A DNA stretch of 64,000 nucleotides, taken from NCBI RefSeq assembly GCF_016093275.1, contig NZ_JAEDAK010000005.1, positions 188,001 through 252,000 on the forward strand, in the 5' to 3' direction. A model generated the notes under the pieces. The model had not been told where the DNA came from. It searched no databases and saw nothing but the letters and a program-made list of their open reading frames with translations. Source of the stretch: Inhella proteolytica. Lineage in GTDB: Bacteria; Pseudomonadota; Gammaproteobacteria; Burkholderiales; Burkholderiaceae_C. Within the stretch, counting starts at the first letter, position 1. Each line of letters begins with the position of its first letter. The position numbers and the translations under genes are program-made. Positions 56,429-64,000 of this stretch are shown piece after piece.

Positions 56429-56437
56429 TGCTATAGT
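56429..56437 (+). promoter_or_regulatory. Extended -10 promoter for tRNA-Phe
   Basis: TGCTATAGT is an extended -10 (TGn plus TATAGT, five of six to the consensus) located 51 bases before tRNA-Phe. No strong -35 element was found at 16-18 bases upstream, as is usual with an extended -10. It lies just after the end of the response-regulator gene. Confidence 0.55.
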
Positions 56438-56487
56438 CGCAGGCTTTCCAGGGGCAACCCTGGGGAAGTTAGCAAGAAGAACAAAAA

Positions 56488-56563
56488 GGCCAAGTAGCTC
56501 AGTTGGTAGAGCAGCGGATTGAAAATCCGCGTGTCGGTGGTTCGATTCCGCCCTTGGCCACCA
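56488..56563 (+). tRNA. tRNA-Phe (GAA)
   Basis: This is a 76-nt cloverleaf. The acceptor GGCCAAG pairs with CTTGGCC, with D-arm GCTC/GAGC, anticodon stem around GAA (56521-56523), T-loop TTCGATT, and an encoded CCA end. All conserved positions are normal. It lies in a three-tRNA cluster, but a terminator-like hairpin follows, so it is probably transcribed on its own. Confidence 0.97.
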
Positions 56564-56570
56564 AATACCA

Positions 56571-56600
56571 AAAGGTCCGTCTCCCGACGGGCCTTTGCTT
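56571..56600 (+). terminator. Rho-independent terminator after tRNA-Phe
   Basis: AAAGGTCCGTC pairs with GACGGGCCTTT (one G-T) around a short loop, followed by a T-rich tail. It begins eight bases after the tRNA-Phe end. Confidence 0.7.
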
Positions 56601-56624
56601 GACCGGCGTCAGCCGGCCAGCACT

Positions 56625-56700
56625 GCGGGAATAGCTCAGTTGGTAGAGCGCAACCTTGCCAAGGTTGAGGTCGCGAGTTCGAGCCTCGTTTCCCGCTCCA
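56625..56700 (+). tRNA. tRNA-Gly (GCC)
   Basis: This is a 76-nt cloverleaf with acceptor GCGGGAA/TTCCCGC, D-arm GCTC/GAGC, anticodon GCC at 56658-56660, T-loop TTCGAGC and encoded CCA. The T-stem closes with a G-T pair. It is 14 bp from the following tRNA-Thr, with which it may form one transcript. Confidence 0.96.
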
Positions 56701-56713
56701 AATGGCTCAGGCC

Positions 56714-56788
<75 letters not shown>

Positions 56789-56825
56789 CCGGCCCAGCCC
56801 CCAACGCCCCAACACCCCCCCTGTT

Positions 56826-57767
56826 TCAGCCCGGTGCGCGGTACACCAGCACCTTGAGCGCGCGCGTCTCGTCCACGTCGGCAAAGGCCAGTGGGTTGGG
56901 CAGGCGCTGCATGAACTGCAGCGTGGGCGCCTGCTCCGCCATCAGCTGCTGCAGCCACTCGGGGCCGAGCTTGGGCGTGTTCAGGCACACCAGGGCCTCG
57001 CCGCCCGGCGCCAGCAGTTCGGGCAGGCGGCGCGCCAAACGCGCGTAGTCCTTGGTGGCCACGAAGCTGCCCTTCTGGTAGCTGGGCGGATCGGCAATCA
57101 CCAGCTCGTAGGGGCCGCCGCGGGTCAGCTTGCCCCAGCTCTTGAACAGGTCATGCGCCAGGAAGCTGGCTGCGCCCTTGGGCAGGCCGTTGAGCTCGTG
57201 ATTGCGTCGGCCCAGGGCCAGGGCGCCGGGGCTCATGTCCACATTCACCACCTGCGCCGCCCCGCCCTGCAGCGCCGCCACCGAAAAGGCGCAGCTGTAG
57301 GCAAACAGGTTCAGCACCTTGGCCCCCGGCCGGGCGGCGCAGAAGGCGCGCACATGCTGGCGGCCGGCCGCCATGTCCAGGAACAGGCCATGGTTCTGAC
57401 CGCGCGGCAGATGCACCAGGTACTGCGCACCGTCCTCGGGCACGACATGGGGCTCGGGCACCGCGCCGGCCATCAGGCGCGTGGTCGGGCGCTTCTCGCC
57501 GCCCACTTCGCGGCCCTGATAAAGCCAGTTCAAGGCCTGGCCAGGCGCCAGTTCGGCGTAGCGCGCGGCCAGGGCGACGTGGACGGCGGCCAGCTCGGCC
57601 TCGCTGAGCGCCTGCTCGAAGCTGGTCAGCAGGAAGCAGGGCGGGTACCAGTCCAGCGTCAGGTGTTCGCAGCCGGGGTATCGGCCGCCACGGCCGTGGA
57701 AGAGGCGGGTGGCTTGAGGCGGCAGTTGCAGTGCCGCCAGAGCCTGGAGCAGGGGGGCGATCGTCAT
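56826..57767 (-). CDS. Class I SAM-dependent methyltransferase (RlmI/RlmK-like)
   Basis: This 313-residue protein has the methyltransferase domain seen in large-subunit rRNA cytosine methyltransferases: FLDMAAGRQHVRAF before motif I, VLNLFAYSCAFSVAALQGGA, VNVDMSPGAL, and the catalytic-region VIADPPSYQKGSF. The PUA domain of RlmI is missing, so substrate choice is uncertain. It ends about 40 bp from the tRNA cluster, convergent to it. The start is the ATG of MTIAPLLQAL. Confidence 0.87.
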   Translation of the reverse strand: MTIAPLLQALAALQLPPQATRLFHGRGGRYPGCEHLTLDWYPPCFLLTSFEQALSEAELAAVHVALAARYAELAPGQALNWLYQGREVGGEKRPTTRLMAGAVPEPHVVPEDGAQYLVHLPRGQNHGLFLDMAAGRQHVRAFCAARPGAKVLNLFAYSCAFSVAALQGGAAQVVNVDMSPGALALGRRNHELNGLPKGAASFLAHDLFKSWGKLTRGGPYELVIADPPSYQKGSFVATKDYARLARRLPELLAPGGEALVCLNTPKLGPEWLQQLMAEQAPTLQFMQRLPNPLAFADVDETRALKVLVYRAPG

Positions 57768-57835
57768 CGGGCCGCAGTGTCTGCCATGCGCCGCGCCGGG
57801 CCGATGATGGCGGCTCCCCTGGCCTGTCAACCCGC

Positions 57836-58603
57836 ATGCCCCACCGAGCCCTTCTTGTCGCGCTGCTGGTGCTCGCCGGTGCCGCCCGCGGCGCGCCGGA
57901 TTGCGCCGCGCCCACGCGACAGGCGCTGCGCATCGAGCTGCCGGCGCCCGGACCGCAAGCGGCGGAAGTGGCGCTGGCCCTGCCATCCAGTTGTACGGAG
58001 CGGGCGCCGCTGCTGATCGTGAGCACCACCTCGGATGCCGGTTACCAGTCGAGCCGGGCCTTGATGGCCGTCTACCAGCCCGCGGCCCTGGCCGCCGGCT
58101 GGGCGCTGTTGGCGGTGGACCCGGACCCGCCGGTGCCGAGCGCGCATGACACCTTGGCGCTGCGCTGGCAGCTTCTGCAGGCCGCCCTGGCGGCGGCCCG
58201 GCAGCGGCAGGCCCAGCTGGGCCGCGCTGGCCTGGCGCTGGCCGGCTTCTCGGGCGGGGCCAAGTACGCCAGCTGGCTGGCTGCCCTGCTGGTTCGCGAG
58301 GGCGAGCCCGTCACCGGCCTGTTCCTGTCCGGCGTCAATGAAGACCAGGTAAGCCCCGCGGCGCGCAGCCTGGAGGTGCTGGATGGGCGCTACCGCCAGC
58401 TGCCCATCGTGCTGCAGAGCGGCCGCGCCGATGCGGTGGCCACGCCGCGCCAGCACCGTGCCGTCGAGGCCGCGCTGCGCGAACAAGGCTTCCGGCAGCT
58501 GCGCCTGCGGACCGTCGACGGCGGCCATGCCCCCAGCATCGACGCTCTGCCAGAAGCACTGGCCTGGTTTGCCGAGCGGATGACGGATACGCGCCGGCGG
58601 TGA
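57836..58603 (+). CDS. Exported alpha/beta-hydrolase
   Basis: This 255-residue protein has a signal peptide (VLAGAARGAP), a nucleophile elbow GFSGGAK, and a C-terminal histidine in VDGGHAPSI. An aspartate in GRADAVATP completes a likely triad. PAALAAGWALLAVDPDPP lies at the usual oxyanion region. It is probably a periplasmic esterase or peptidase-like hydrolase; the substrate is unknown. It is divergent from the methyltransferase gene. Confidence 0.82.
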   Translation: MPHRALLVALLVLAGAARGAPDCAAPTRQALRIELPAPGPQAAEVALALPSSCTERAPLLIVSTTSDAGYQSSRALMAVYQPAALAAGWALLAVDPDPPVPSAHDTLALRWQLLQAALAAARQRQAQLGRAGLALAGFSGGAKYASWLAALLVREGEPVTGLFLSGVNEDQVSPAARSLEVLDGRYRQLPIVLQSGRADAVATPRQHRAVEAALREQGFRQLRLRTVDGGHAPSIDALPEALAWFAERMTDTRRR

Positions 58604-58669
58604 TTCCGTTCAATACACGCAAGCCCGCGCTCCCTAGCCTGCACGCCGTCCCTTCACGGAGTCGCAGCC

Positions 58670-59257
58670 TTGATCCCGCACCACGAACTCGCCATGGCCG
58701 GCTTTGCGCTGGCCGCCTCCATCTCACCCGGTCCCGTGAACCTGTTGACCCTGCGCGCCGGTGCCCTGCACGGCTGGCCCGCCGGGCTGCGCGTGGCCTG
58801 GGGCGCGACCCTGGGCTTCACCGCCCTGCTGCTGCTGGCGGGCCTGGGCCTGCAGTCGGCCTGGGCGCGCTGGCCCTTGCTGAACGAGGCCCTGCACTGG
58901 GCCGGCTTGGCCTTTCTGCTCTGGATGGCCTGGCAGCTGGCGCGGGATGCGGGCGAACTGGGGCCGGCCCGGGGCGAGCGCGCCGGGGCCTGGCTGGCCG
59001 CCGCGGCGCAGTGGCTGAACCCCAAGGCCTGGCTGGCCGCGCTGGCCGGCACGGGCTTGTTTGCGGGCGGTGGCGAACTGGACCGGGTGCTGCAATTCAC
59101 CGCCATCTACGCCGTGGTCTGTCTGGCCTCGATGGCTTGCTGGGGCCTGGCCGGCGCCTGCCTGGGCGGGCGGGTGCGCGGTGGCGCGGGCCTGCGCCGG
59201 CTCAATCGTGTGCTGGCGCTCCTGCTGCTGCTCAGCGCGCTCGCGCTTTGGCGCTGA
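58670..59257 (+). CDS. LysE-family amino-acid exporter
   Basis: This 195-residue protein has five to six membrane helices and the LysE/RhtB N-terminal motif ASISPGPVNLLTLRAGALHG. It probably exports an amino acid or a related metabolite with proton exchange. The TTG start follows a GGAG site at a suitable distance; an ATG eight codons later would trim the first helix. Its last 26 bases overlap the end of the convergent AraC-type gene. Confidence 0.9.
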   Translation: MIPHHELAMAGFALAASISPGPVNLLTLRAGALHGWPAGLRVAWGATLGFTALLLLAGLGLQSAWARWPLLNEALHWAGLAFLLWMAWQLARDAGELGPARGERAGAWLAAAAQWLNPKAWLAALAGTGLFAGGGELDRVLQFTAIYAVVCLASMACWGLAGACLGGRVRGGAGLRRLNRVLALLLLLSALALWR

Positions 59258-60044
59258 ACAGGCCGCGCCGGTAGGCGCCCGGGGTGCTGGCGTGCTGGCG
59301 GCGGTAGTGGCGTTGCCAATGCGCCTGATCGGCAAAGCCGGTGGCCGCAGCCACCTCGGCCAGCGGCAGCTCGCCCTGGCGCAGCAGGGCGCGGCTGGCG
59401 CGCACGCGCACATCGTTCAGGTAGGCGTGTGGCGTGAGGCCGGTATGCGTGCGGAACAGGCGTGTCAGCTGGTTGACCGAGAGCCCGGCAGCGGCGGCGA
59501 AGTCGGCCAGACTCAGGGGCTCGTCGTGGCGGGCCTGCATCAGCGTGATAGCGGCCTGCAGGCGCGGGTCGGGCGCCGCGCCAGGGCCGGTACCCGCTGC
59601 CGCGCACAGGGCCCGGAAGAAGTCCTCGCACAGGGGGGCGCAAGCCTCGGGGGCCGGGCCCTCCAGGGCCTGCACCAGGGCCCGGAAGGACTGGCTCAGC
59701 GCGGGTTCGCGCAGCACGGCGGCAGCCAGGGGGTGAAATTGCCCATGCCCCTGCTGCAGGCCGGCCAGCCAGCCCGGCTCCACATAGAGCATGGTGTAGG
59801 CCCAGGGCTGGGCCTCGTCGCGCGCGCGGCAGGCGTGCAGCAGGCCGGGGTTCATCAGCACGAGGTCACCCGGGCCGACCGGCTCTTCCTCCCGGCCATG
59901 GCGGAAGAGGCTGTGGCCAGACTCGATCAGCCCGACCGAGAACTCCGCGTGGCTGTGCAGGTCGTAGCAGAGCGAGCGACCGTCGTCAGTGGCACGCAGC
60001 TGCAGAAAGGGCAGGGCCGGGTGGGCCCAGAAGCGCTGGGGCAT
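59232..60044 (-). CDS. AraC-family transcriptional regulator
   Basis: This 270-residue regulator has an N-terminal cupin-type arm (LHSHAEFSVGLIESGHSLFRHG, PGDLVLMNPGLLHAC) and a C-terminal pair of helix-turn-helix motifs (LSLADFAAAAGLSVNQLTRLFR, LAEVAAATGFADQAHWQRHYRR). Proteins of this architecture often control a neighbouring LysE exporter and respond to an amino acid or amine. The two genes converge and overlap by 26 bases. Confidence 0.93.
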   Translation of the reverse strand: MPQRFWAHPALPFLQLRATDDGRSLCYDLHSHAEFSVGLIESGHSLFRHGREEEPVGPGDLVLMNPGLLHACRARDEAQPWAYTMLYVEPGWLAGLQQGHGQFHPLAAAVLREPALSQSFRALVQALEGPAPEACAPLCEDFFRALCAAAGTGPGAAPDPRLQAAITLMQARHDEPLSLADFAAAAGLSVNQLTRLFRTHTGLTPHAYLNDVRVRASRALLRQGELPLAEVAAATGFADQAHWQRHYRRQHASTPGAYRRGLFSAKARAR

Positions 60045-60067
60045 GGGCCGATTCTGGCCGGGCGCCG

Positions 60068-61393
60068 TCAAGGCGTGCCTGGCCCCAGGCATTCGCCGGC
60101 CGCGGGCAGCGGCTCGCCCGGCAGGTCCAGCGCGAACTGCAGCGAGAGCAGCTGCCAGCCCTGCGGGCCGAGCTGCCACTGCAGGCTGTTGACGCCCGTG
60201 TAGGGCGGGCTGCCGGCCTCGCGGTCGCTGCGCACGCGGCTGTAGACCTGGGCCGTGGCGCCGTAGCGGCGCAGCTCGCGCGCCAGCTCGCATTCCTGCA
60301 GCGGGCGGGGTTCGGGGCGGCTCATGGCCTGCAGGAAGTCGGCCCCGCTGAGCTGCACCGCCACCGTGCCGCGCTCGCGCGCCAGCGCGCCCCAGACCTG
60401 GGCCTGCGGATGCAGCAGCCGGCGCAGCGTGGCGGTGTCCGAGGCCTGCTGGGCGCCATGCGAGAGCGCGCGCCAGAAGTCGCTGTTGGCCTGGTTCAGT
60501 TCGGCCTGGCTGGCGGCCTGGGCGGCTGGCCCCAGCTCGCGCAGCAGCTCCGGCCAGCGCACGCGGTACACGCGGGCCAGGCCGGCCGGCTGGCCCTCCA
60601 CGGGCCGCGTGCTGGCGAAGTGCAGCCACTCGCCGTCGGCGCTGATCCAGGGCGTGAACTCGAAGCCCTGTGCGCTGTTCACCGGCTCGGGCAGGCGCAG
60701 CGGGGCGCCCCAGCGGTCCTCACCCAGGCGTTCGGCCAGATAGAGGTCGCCATCGCCGCTGCGCGCGCTCCACCACAGCAGGTAGCGGCCATCGGGGCTG
60801 AGAGTGGGGTCGCCGTTGGCGCCGCCGTCGTTCAGCGGTGCGGGCAGGGCCTGCGGGGCGGCGCTGCCATCGGCCGGGGCGCGGAACAGGGCCAGCTTGC
60901 CGGGCCCGCCGGCCTGGCCCTGGGCGCGGTAGGAACCGAACCAGAGCGTGCCGCCATGGCGCTCGGGGCCGAGCTCGTAGCCCGCGCTCTGCAGGGTATC
61001 GGGCAGGCGGCGCGGCGGGCTCCAGCGGCCGTCCTCCTGCACGCGGCTCTCGAACAGGTCCAGGTGCCTGAGCGGCGCGGTGCCGGCCTCGGGGCGGTCG
61101 GAAATGAAGAGCAGCTGGCGGCCGTCGCTGCTGAGGAAGGGGTCGGAATCGCGCCAGCGCGGATCGCCATGCACCCAGGGCTCGGGCGCTTGCCAACGGC
61201 CCTCGACCCGGCGCTGCAGCCAGATGCGCGAGGCCTTGAAGCCGGTCTGCGAGCGCGCCCAGACGCGCAGCTCGCCCTGCTCCTGGTAGTTGTAGGCCTG
61301 CTCGTCGGGGGCCTCGGTCAGGGGCAGGGGCTCCAGGGTCAGCGCGCGCGCGGGCAGGGCGAGCAGGAGCAGCAGGGTGGGCAGCAGGCGCAT
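60068..61393 (-). CDS. Exported PD40 (TolB-like) beta-propeller protein with C-terminal NTF2-like domain
   Basis: The 441-residue protein starts with a signal peptide (LLALPARA). Residues 50-290 contain PD40-type beta-propeller repeats: DPFLSSDGRQLLFISDRP, DPTLSPDGRYLLWWSAR, and FTPWISADGEWLHFASTRP. The last 130 residues have an NTF2/SnoaL look (NQANSDFWRALSHGAQQASDTATLRRLL, then a calculated YSRVRSD strand). The role is unknown; it may be a periplasmic scaffold or sensor. It lies 23 bp from the AraC-type gene on the same strand. Confidence 0.8.
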   Translation of the reverse strand: MRLLPTLLLLLALPARALTLEPLPLTEAPDEQAYNYQEQGELRVWARSQTGFKASRIWLQRRVEGRWQAPEPWVHGDPRWRDSDPFLSSDGRQLLFISDRPEAGTAPLRHLDLFESRVQEDGRWSPPRRLPDTLQSAGYELGPERHGGTLWFGSYRAQGQAGGPGKLALFRAPADGSAAPQALPAPLNDGGANGDPTLSPDGRYLLWWSARSGDGDLYLAERLGEDRWGAPLRLPEPVNSAQGFEFTPWISADGEWLHFASTRPVEGQPAGLARVYRVRWPELLRELGPAAQAASQAELNQANSDFWRALSHGAQQASDTATLRRLLHPQAQVWGALARERGTVAVQLSGADFLQAMSRPEPRPLQECELARELRRYGATAQVYSRVRSDREAGSPPYTGVNSLQWQLGPQGWQLLSLQFALDLPGEPLPAAGECLGPGTP

Positions 61394-61785
61394 GGTGACG
61401 GTGGAGGGGAGGGGAAGGCGCGCATGCTGCACGCGCAGCGGCCGGCGCAGGGCTGCCAGGCGACGAAGCACGGACTGGGCGGCACGGACGACGGGGCGCT
61501 TTATTCCGCGGCGCGCAATGCTGTGTTGGATCGGCCGGCGATTCCGCTTTGCCGGTGCAGCAAAGACACTGCCTGCCATCCCACCGCACCTGCTCCACCC
61601 ACCCATGCGCCGCGCCAGCTTCAACCCTGCCTTCCGCCCTGCCCGCCGCTTGCATGCAGCGGCCGCACGGCGCGCCGCCCGGCCGGGCTGAGCCCGCCCC
61701 TTCCAGAAACCTTCCACTGCTCCACCGGCGCGAGAGGCGGCCGGTGCGGGTGGCTTCGTCACGCCTCTGCGCCAGAAAGACTTCC
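61394..61785. other. Gene-free spacer
   Basis: No coding region is convincing here. Short frames lack family features or good ribosome-binding sites. It presumably holds divergent promoters for the PD40 gene and the 113-residue protein gene, but I see no clear -35/-10 pair. A short repeat CCGGC/GCCGG (around 61536-61556) is the only structure noted. Confidence 0.6.
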
Positions 61786-62127
61786 ATGCACATCAAGACC
61801 ATGCTCGCCAAGGCCCGCTCCGACGCGCCCATCAGCCCCACCGAGGCGCGTGACGCCATGCTCGGCTGCTTCGTCACCATCCACGGCGAGACCCTGAAGC
61901 GCGGTGCCCAGTTGCTGGGCAAGCCGCTCAGCGACGAGCAGACCGAGCAGCACGCCACCGTCATCATGAAGGGCCTGCTCGGGCCCAGCTGGGACCGCCC
62001 GACGAAGCAGGCGCTGGCCGCCGCGCGTGTGCGCATGGACCAGAAGATGAACTTCTCGCAGGCGCCGCAGGATCTGCAGGACCTGCACGAGCAGGTCTGC
62101 AACCTGATCGTCAGCAAGACGGCCTGA
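61786..62127 (+). CDS. Hypothetical protein upstream of an HD-GYP gene
   Basis: This 113-residue, probably helical, soluble protein has no family I can recognise (ISPTEARDAMLGCFVTIHGE, LGPSWDRPTKQALAAARVRM). It has no signal or membrane segment. It is eight bases from the HD-GYP gene and on the same strand, so the two are likely to be an operon, and a role in the same signalling path is an inference. The start is the ATG preceding the conserved-looking HIKTML. Confidence 0.72.
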   Translation: MHIKTMLAKARSDAPISPTEARDAMLGCFVTIHGETLKRGAQLLGKPLSDEQTEQHATVIMKGLLGPSWDRPTKQALAAARVRMDQKMNFSQAPQDLQDLHEQVCNLIVSKTA

Positions 62128-62135
62128 GCCGCGCG

Positions 62136-63023
62136 ATGACGAACGCTCCGGACACGCTGCAGGCGCTGCGCACGCAGCTGACCGAGCACCGCCGCGCCTT
62201 GCTGGACAGCCTGCTGGTGGCGGCCTGGATGGTCGAGGCGCGCGACCTCTACACCGGCGGGCATCTGTGGCGGGTGGCACGGCTGGCGCATGCGCTGGCG
62301 AGCGCCAGCGGCGCGGACGCACGCGAGGCCGGCCGCATCGCCATGGCGGGCTTCCTGCACGACCTGGGCAAGGTCGGCATCCCGGATGCGATCCTGCGCA
62401 AGCCCGGGCCGCTGACGCCGGCCGAGTACGCCACCATCAAGACGCACCCGGGCGTGGGCGCGCGCATGCTGGGCGGGCACCCGCTGGCCGAGCTGGTGGT
62501 GGGCGTCATCCACCACCACCACGAGACGCCCGATGGCCGCGGCTATCCCTCGGGCCTGGCGGGCGCGCAGATCCCTGCCGATGCGCGGCTGGTCGGGCTT
62601 TGCGATGCCTTTGACGCCATGACGAGCACGCGCCCCTACCGCGCCGGCATGGCGGTGGCCGAGGCGCTGGACCGGATCGAGGCCGGGCTGGGCCGCCAGT
62701 TCGACGCCGAGCTCGGCGCCCGGTTCCTGCGCTTGGGCCACGCCGGGGCGTTCGACGCCATCGTCGGCCACAGCGACGCGGGCATCCCCCTGCAGCACTG
62801 CCTGCGCTGTGGCCCGACCCTGATCCGCCACCGGGACACGCGCGCCGGCTCGCACCAGGGCTGCCCGGTGTGCGAGGCCCGCATCCGCTGGGACGAAGGC
62901 CCGCTGGGCCTGGAGCCGGTGCCCACCGGCGAGGCCGCGCCGGCCGAGGAGCTGGAGCCGACCCTGGACCGCGCGCAGATCACGGCCCTGGTGGCCGAGT
63001 GGACCGAGGTGCTGGTGGTCTGA
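62136..63023 (+). CDS. HD-GYP c-di-GMP phosphodiesterase with zinc-ribbon-like tail
   Basis: The 295-residue protein has an HD-GYP domain: TGGHLWRVARLA, H75-D76 in FLHDLGKVGIP, and HHHHETPDGRGYP with GYP at 136-138. These residues suggest active c-di-GMP hydrolysis to GMP or pGpG. After the domain comes a four-cysteine cluster, CLRCGPTLI and GCPVC about 20 residues apart, resembling a zinc ribbon, then an acidic tail. No receiver or membrane part is present. It probably acts in the cytoplasm with the small protein upstream. Confidence 0.93.
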   Translation: MTNAPDTLQALRTQLTEHRRALLDSLLVAAWMVEARDLYTGGHLWRVARLAHALASASGADAREAGRIAMAGFLHDLGKVGIPDAILRKPGPLTPAEYATIKTHPGVGARMLGGHPLAELVVGVIHHHHETPDGRGYPSGLAGAQIPADARLVGLCDAFDAMTSTRPYRAGMAVAEALDRIEAGLGRQFDAELGARFLRLGHAGAFDAIVGHSDAGIPLQHCLRCGPTLIRHRDTRAGSHQGCPVCEARIRWDEGPLGLEPVPTGEAAPAEELEPTLDRAQITALVAEWTEVLVV

Positions 63024-63034
63024 GGGGCCGCCGC

Positions 63035-63508
63035 TCAGGGCCGCGCTGCCGCGCGCCGGCGGTGTGCGGCAATCGCCGCCTGCAGCTCCTGCAATTCCTC
63101 GCAGCCGAGCACGCAGATCGCGCGCAGCGCCTCCAGGTGCTGCTCGGCGCTGGCCACATCGCCCACCATCAGGTAGGCCTCGCCGATGTACTCGTGCGCG
63201 CCGCGGTGGCGCGGGTCAAGGGCCAGGGCGCGCTTGTAGTGCGCAAAGGCGGGGGGCAGCTGGCCAAGCTTGCGGTGGCTGTAGCCCAGGTCGTTGTGCA
63301 GCTGGGCGGAATCGGGGAAGCGCTTGAGCGCCGCCTCCAGCAAGGGCAGGGCGCGGGCGAAGTCCTGGGCCTTGAGGGCGGCGCTGGCCGCGGCGTAGTC
63401 GGGGTCGGCGGCCAGGGCCTCTTCGGCGCCATCTTCGGAGGGCGCGGCAGCCAGTGGGCGGGTCAGCAGGGCGCAGCCTGCCAGCAAGACCAGGCGCCGC
63501 GGGCTCAT
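63035..63508 (-). CDS. Exported TPR-repeat protein
   Basis: This 157-residue protein has a signal or lipoprotein-like N terminus (LVLLAGCALLTRPLAA) and about two to three tetratricopeptide repeats (FARALPLLEAALKRFPDSAQLHNDLG, PAFAHYKRALALDPRHRGAHEYIG). A cysteine pair follows at ICVLGCEEL. TPRs bind partner proteins; the partner is probably the product of the gene it overlaps upstream. The ATG overlaps that stop by four bases. Confidence 0.83.
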   Translation of the reverse strand: MSPRRLVLLAGCALLTRPLAAAPSEDGAEEALAADPDYAAASAALKAQDFARALPLLEAALKRFPDSAQLHNDLGYSHRKLGQLPPAFAHYKRALALDPRHRGAHEYIGEAYLMVGDVASAEQHLEALRAICVLGCEELQELQAAIAAHRRRAAARP

Positions 63509-64000
63509 TGCTTGGCCAGGAAGGCTTTGGCGCGTGCCACCTCGGGCAGCGCGGTGTCGGCGTTCCGGGTCAGCTCGATCAGCCGGGCATGGTGCTCGGC
63601 GGCCTTGGCGGGCAGGCCGGCGGCCTCGGCCGCGGCGGCGGCGCCGGCGAAGCCGCGCAGGCGGTTGGGTTCGCGGCGCTGGGATTGCTCGAACGCCTGC
63701 AGCGCTGCCGCCGGCTGCTGCTGCGCCAGCAGCAGCTCGCCCAGCAGTTCGCGCGCCGGCACCACGCGGCCGGGGGTGACGATGTGCTTCTCGTTGCGGT
63801 CTTCCAGGTCGGCGGCGGCGCGCATCAGGCGCAGGGCCTCGTCGGCCTGCCCCTTCGCCTGGGCGATCCAGGCCGCCACCGCAATGCGCTGCACCTCCAC
63901 CTCGGTGGCCCAGTAGCCCTGCTTGGCCTCCTGCAGGCTCTTGTGCAAGGCCTGCAGGCGCTGGGCCGCGGCCTCGGCGGCCACGGCATCGCCGCTGCGC
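63505..64000 (-). CDS. TPR-like protein, partial at right edge
   Basis: This is the C-terminal 165 residues of a protein whose start lies beyond the window. It is helical with TPR-like repeats (AVAAWIAQAKGQADEALRLMRAAADLEDR, PARELLGELLLAQQQPAAALQAFEQSQRREPNRLRG). HIVTPGRVVPARELLGE is a recurring phrase in large periplasmic TPR proteins of unknown function. Its stop overlaps the following gene, so both are in one operon. Confidence 0.75.
   Translation of the reverse strand, partial: RSGDAVAAEAAAQRLQALHKSLQEAKQGYWATEVEVQRIAVAAWIAQAKGQADEALRLMRAAADLEDRNEKHIVTPGRVVPARELLGELLLAQQQPAAALQAFEQSQRREPNRLRGFAGAAAAAEAAGLPAKAAEHHARLIELTRNADTALPEVARAKAFLAKQ

Overview
The window is a dense, GC-rich chromosomal segment that reads as a betaproteobacterium of the order Burkholderiales, probably from the Roseateles/Inhella/Rubrivivax neighbourhood. 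This rests on very high third-position GC, the lptD-surA-rsmA block with a divergent amgK, the rsmB-DUF4390-ntrY-ntrX order, a QueE with a CX14CX2C cluster loop, and MaeB with a phosphotransacetylase-like tail. No phage, integrase, IS transposase or CRISPR array is visible. About 72 protein genes and three tRNA genes cover almost everything. The only gene-free stretch over 300 bp is 61394-61785.

Layout. 1-3434: end of an EAL c-di-GMP phosphodiesterase, a coupled 7-TM protein, a small DUF4359-like protein and a chemotaxis receptor. 3456-5074 (minus): a three-gene cassette around a papain-like cysteine protease. 5165-14224: accessory enzymes (epimerase, exported GATase1-like protein, lipoprotein hydrolase, exported cyanophycinase, two periplasmic binding proteins, an MFS permease and a lipoprotein GlpQ). 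14298-16675 (minus): a membrane protein and queE, followed by a colicin M-like protein and a membrane-anchored partner. A 161-bp near-palindrome (16681-16841) separates them from pncC-pgpA-thiL. 18918-22551: maeB, then a barnase-like secreted RNase with its barstar. 22598-28225: rsmA-surA-lptD and divergent amgK.

28226-33361: an Lrp-type regulator divergent from a cysteine desulfurase/metallo-beta-lactamase/rhodanese fusion, then a GntR(YtrA)-ABC operon. 33426-42811 holds a diiron protein, a CarH/LitR-type B12 photoreceptor repressor and, divergent from it, a nine-gene operon: glutathione peroxidase, flavin amine oxidase, DUF1365, cyclopropane fatty acid synthase, chalcone-isomerase-like protein, MFS, DUF3833, SDR and SnoaL-like protein. 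Its genes nearly all overlap at stop/start codons. Palindromic sites matching each other lie in the shared promoter. 42827-50894: recQ, cupin, a lower-GC acyltransferase, DUF4139, queC, a LemA-like protein, and folE with a BLUF blue-light protein.

50961-64000: quinone reductase-like protein, rsmB-DUF4390-ntrY-ntrX, tRNA-Phe, tRNA-Gly and an odd tRNA-Thr, a methyltransferase, esterase, LysE/AraC pair, PD40 protein, HD-GYP phosphodiesterase and two TPR proteins, the last cut by the window edge.

The strongest themes are light and oxidative-stress response (CarH operon, BLUF-folE), queuosine synthesis (queE, queC, folE), envelope biogenesis (lptD, surA, amgK, pgpA, cfa), and possible competition modules (colicin M-like pair, papain-like cassette, barnase/barstar). 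Family names come from recognising motifs by eye. No database search was run.
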